A stretch of 6,560 nucleotides of DNA from an uncultured Bacillota bacterium. GTDB lineage: Bacteria; Bacillota; Clostridia; Oscillospirales; Oscillospiraceae. The stretch is taken from positions 1-6,560 of the forward strand of contig CALACZ010000120.1 in NCBI GenBank assembly GCA_937890735.1. The letters are read 5' to 3'. Within the stretch, counting starts at the first letter, position 1. Each line of letters begins with the position of its first letter. Below are positions 5,627-6,560 of the stretch, in pieces. Both the position numbers and the translations under genes were made by a program. The notes below the pieces were generated by a model. The model worked only from the letters and a program-made list of their open reading frames with translations. It searched no databases and was not told where the DNA came from.

Positions 5627-6418
5627 ATGGGACGTTTAGAGGGGAAGATCGTCGCCATCACCGGCGCAGGCGGCGGCATCGGGCGCGTCGCGGCGGATAT
5701 TTTCGCCAAAGAGGGCGCGACCGTCTGCATTTTGGAGCTGAATGAAGCCGCCGCCAACAAGGCTGCCGCGGAGATCCATGCCGCGGGCAGCAAGGCAGAG
5801 GCGTATGTCGTGGATATATCCGACCGCGCGTCCGTGGAGGCAGTGTTCCGGCAAATCGGCGAACGGCACGGCGGGCTGGATGTGCTCTACAACAACGCGT
5901 CCGTCTTTCTGGGCGGACGGGACGCGGGCATCGCCGAGCTGGACCCCGCCGTTTTTGACCGTGTTGTAAAGATCAACCTCTACGGCACGTTCTACTGCAC
6001 AAAGTACGCCATTCCGCTGCTGAAAAAGCGCGGCGGCGGCTCGATCATCAACACCGGCTCGTCCGCCGCCGTCACCGGCGTCCCCGGCAGCGACGCCTAC
6101 ACCGCCACCAAGGGCGCGACGCTCGCCATGACCCGCTCGATGGCGGTCGAGTACGGTACCTACAACATCCGCACGAACATCATCTGCCCCGCCGCCATCC
6201 AGACGCCCATGGTGGGTGAGAGCAACCTCTCCGACCCCAATTTTGACGACGCGTTCTTCCGCGACCGCCTCGCGCCGCTCCACCGCTGGGGAAAGCCCGA
6301 GGAGATCGCTAACACTGCTCTCTTCCTCGCAACAGACGGCTCGTACATGAACGGCGCGGTCCTCGTGCTGGACGGCGGCATCACCATCAACGGCAACGTC
6401 AATAAAAACGGCTTGTAA
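5627..6418 (+). CDS. Short-chain dehydrogenase/reductase (classical SDR)
   Basis: A 263-residue classical SDR, normal length, cytoplasmic. The cofactor motif is T12-G-A-G15-G-G17-I-G19. E37 at the end of the second strand points to NAD(H) rather than NADP(H). N89-N90-A91-S92 stands for the usual NNAG. The catalytic set is N117 (KINLYG), Ser145/146 (GSSAAVTG), Y158 and K162 (YTATK). CPAAIQTPM (187-195) and the terminal LDGG (248-251) are also family features. These enzymes oxidise or reduce hydroxyl/keto groups on sugars, polyols, sugar acids, steroids or fatty intermediates; the sugar-locus setting favours a polyol or sugar. GGGAGG (5614-5619) lies seven bases before the ATG. It follows the transketolase pair on the same strand after a hairpin and has no obvious own promoter, so it is probably the last gene of that operon. 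The specific substrate is not recognisable. Confidence 0.92.
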   Translation: MGRLEGKIVAITGAGGGIGRVAADIFAKEGATVCILELNEAAANKAAAEIHAAGSKAEAYVVDISDRASVEAVFRQIGERHGGLDVLYNNASVFLGGRDAGIAELDPAVFDRVVKINLYGTFYCTKYAIPLLKKRGGGSIINTGSSAAVTGVPGSDAYTATKGATLAMTRSMAVEYGTYNIRTNIICPAAIQTPMVGESNLSDPNFDDAFFRDRLAPLHRWGKPEEIANTALFLATDGSYMNGAVLVLDGGITINGNVNKNGL

Positions 6419-6430
6419 ACACACCGCACC

Positions 6431-6465
6431 CGCCCGGGCAGCCAAAACTGCCCGGGCGATTTTAT
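6431..6465 (+). terminator. strong intrinsic terminator ending the operon
   Basis: CGCCCGGGCAG (6431-6441) and CTGCCCGGGCG (6448-6458) form a perfect 11-bp GC-rich stem around CCAAAA, followed by ATTTTAT. It starts 13 bases after the SDR stop and should end the plus-strand transcript. Confidence 0.9.
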
Positions 6466-6480
6466 ACTGATATTCAATTA

Positions 6481-6509
6481 AAACCTTTCATTCACAGAAT
6501 GAAAGGTTT
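6481..6509. repeat. perfect 13-bp inverted repeat, second terminator-like hairpin
   Basis: AAACCTTTCATTC (6481-6493) and GAATGAAAGGTTT (6497-6509) are perfect inverted repeats around ACA. The A-rich left edge and TTT right edge would let it act as a weak terminator in either direction. Coming so soon after the main terminator, it more likely serves a convergent gene beyond the window, or marks the edge of a mobile element. Confidence 0.55.
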
Positions 6510-6516
6510 GGTCGAT

Positions 6517-6560
6517 TGTAAAATGAAGTTGGACACCTAAGAAAAAATCCATAGTGATTT
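6517..6560. mobile_element. possible IS3-type insertion sequence end (partial, tentative)
   Basis: The last bases begin with TG and contain AAGTTGGACACCT, which resembles the 'AAGTTGGACA' core seen in many IS3-family terminal inverted repeats, followed by an A-rich stretch. Composition shifts sharply to AT-rich after the operon terminator. No transposase reading frame is inside the window and no target duplication can be seen, so this rests on a remembered motif only. Confidence 0.3.

Noticed and set aside
5636..6445. Minus-strand open frame of 269 codons opposite the SDR gene
   Set aside because: The SDR on the plus strand has all cofactor and catalytic motifs; the opposite frame would start inside the intrinsic terminator stem.
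1..6560. CRISPR arrays, tRNA or rRNA genes, phage attachment sites
   Set aside because: No regularly spaced repeats, cloverleaf with conserved TpsiC arm, or ribosomal RNA signature sequence was seen on either strand.

Overview
The window looks like a carbohydrate or polyol utilisation locus from a low-abundance-AT Firmicute, most likely a gut-type member of the Clostridia (Oscillospiraceae-like). Grounds for this: the coding regions are rich in G/C at third codon positions, the intergenic regions are AT-rich, every gene has a strong AGGAGG/GGGAGG ribosome binding site, the sigma-A type promoters are readable, and the lipoprotein signal is Gram-positive in style. The taxonomic placement is inference.

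Layout. On the minus strand, 1-1144 is the 5' part of a family 1 sugar-binding lipoprotein of an ABC importer; its 3' end runs off the window. Upstream of it, 1318-2337 is a medium-chain zinc-type alcohol/polyol dehydrogenase. A divergent promoter region of about 300 bp (2338-2635) separates this from the plus-strand genes: a ROK-family transcriptional regulator (2636-3721), a transketolase split into N-terminal (3823-4632) and C-terminal (4636-5565) subunits, and a short-chain dehydrogenase (5627-6418). A strong intrinsic terminator (6431-6465) closes the locus. The AT-rich tail holds a perfect 13-bp inverted repeat and a sequence resembling the end of an IS3-type insertion sequence.

How the genes may work together (inference). 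The binding lipoprotein captures a sugar or polyol for ABC import, the two oxidoreductases interconvert alcohol and carbonyl groups, and the split transketolase moves a two-carbon unit to feed the pentose phosphate pathway. The ROK protein senses a sugar or sugar derivative and controls the genes. No kinase, isomerase or permease is inside the window, so the substrate cannot be named.

The most interesting non-coding signal is a family of TACTTT/AAAGTA half-sites in the regulatory region of each transcription unit. They form a near-perfect dyad over the -10 of the binding-protein promoter (TACTTTCTAAAGTA, 1194-1207). A nearly identical dyad lies just before the transketolase ribosome binding site (TACTTTAGGCAAGTA, 3789-3803), an everted pair lies upstream of the ROK gene, and a single half-site lies at the start of the dehydrogenase transcript. 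This is a plausible operator set for the local ROK regulator.
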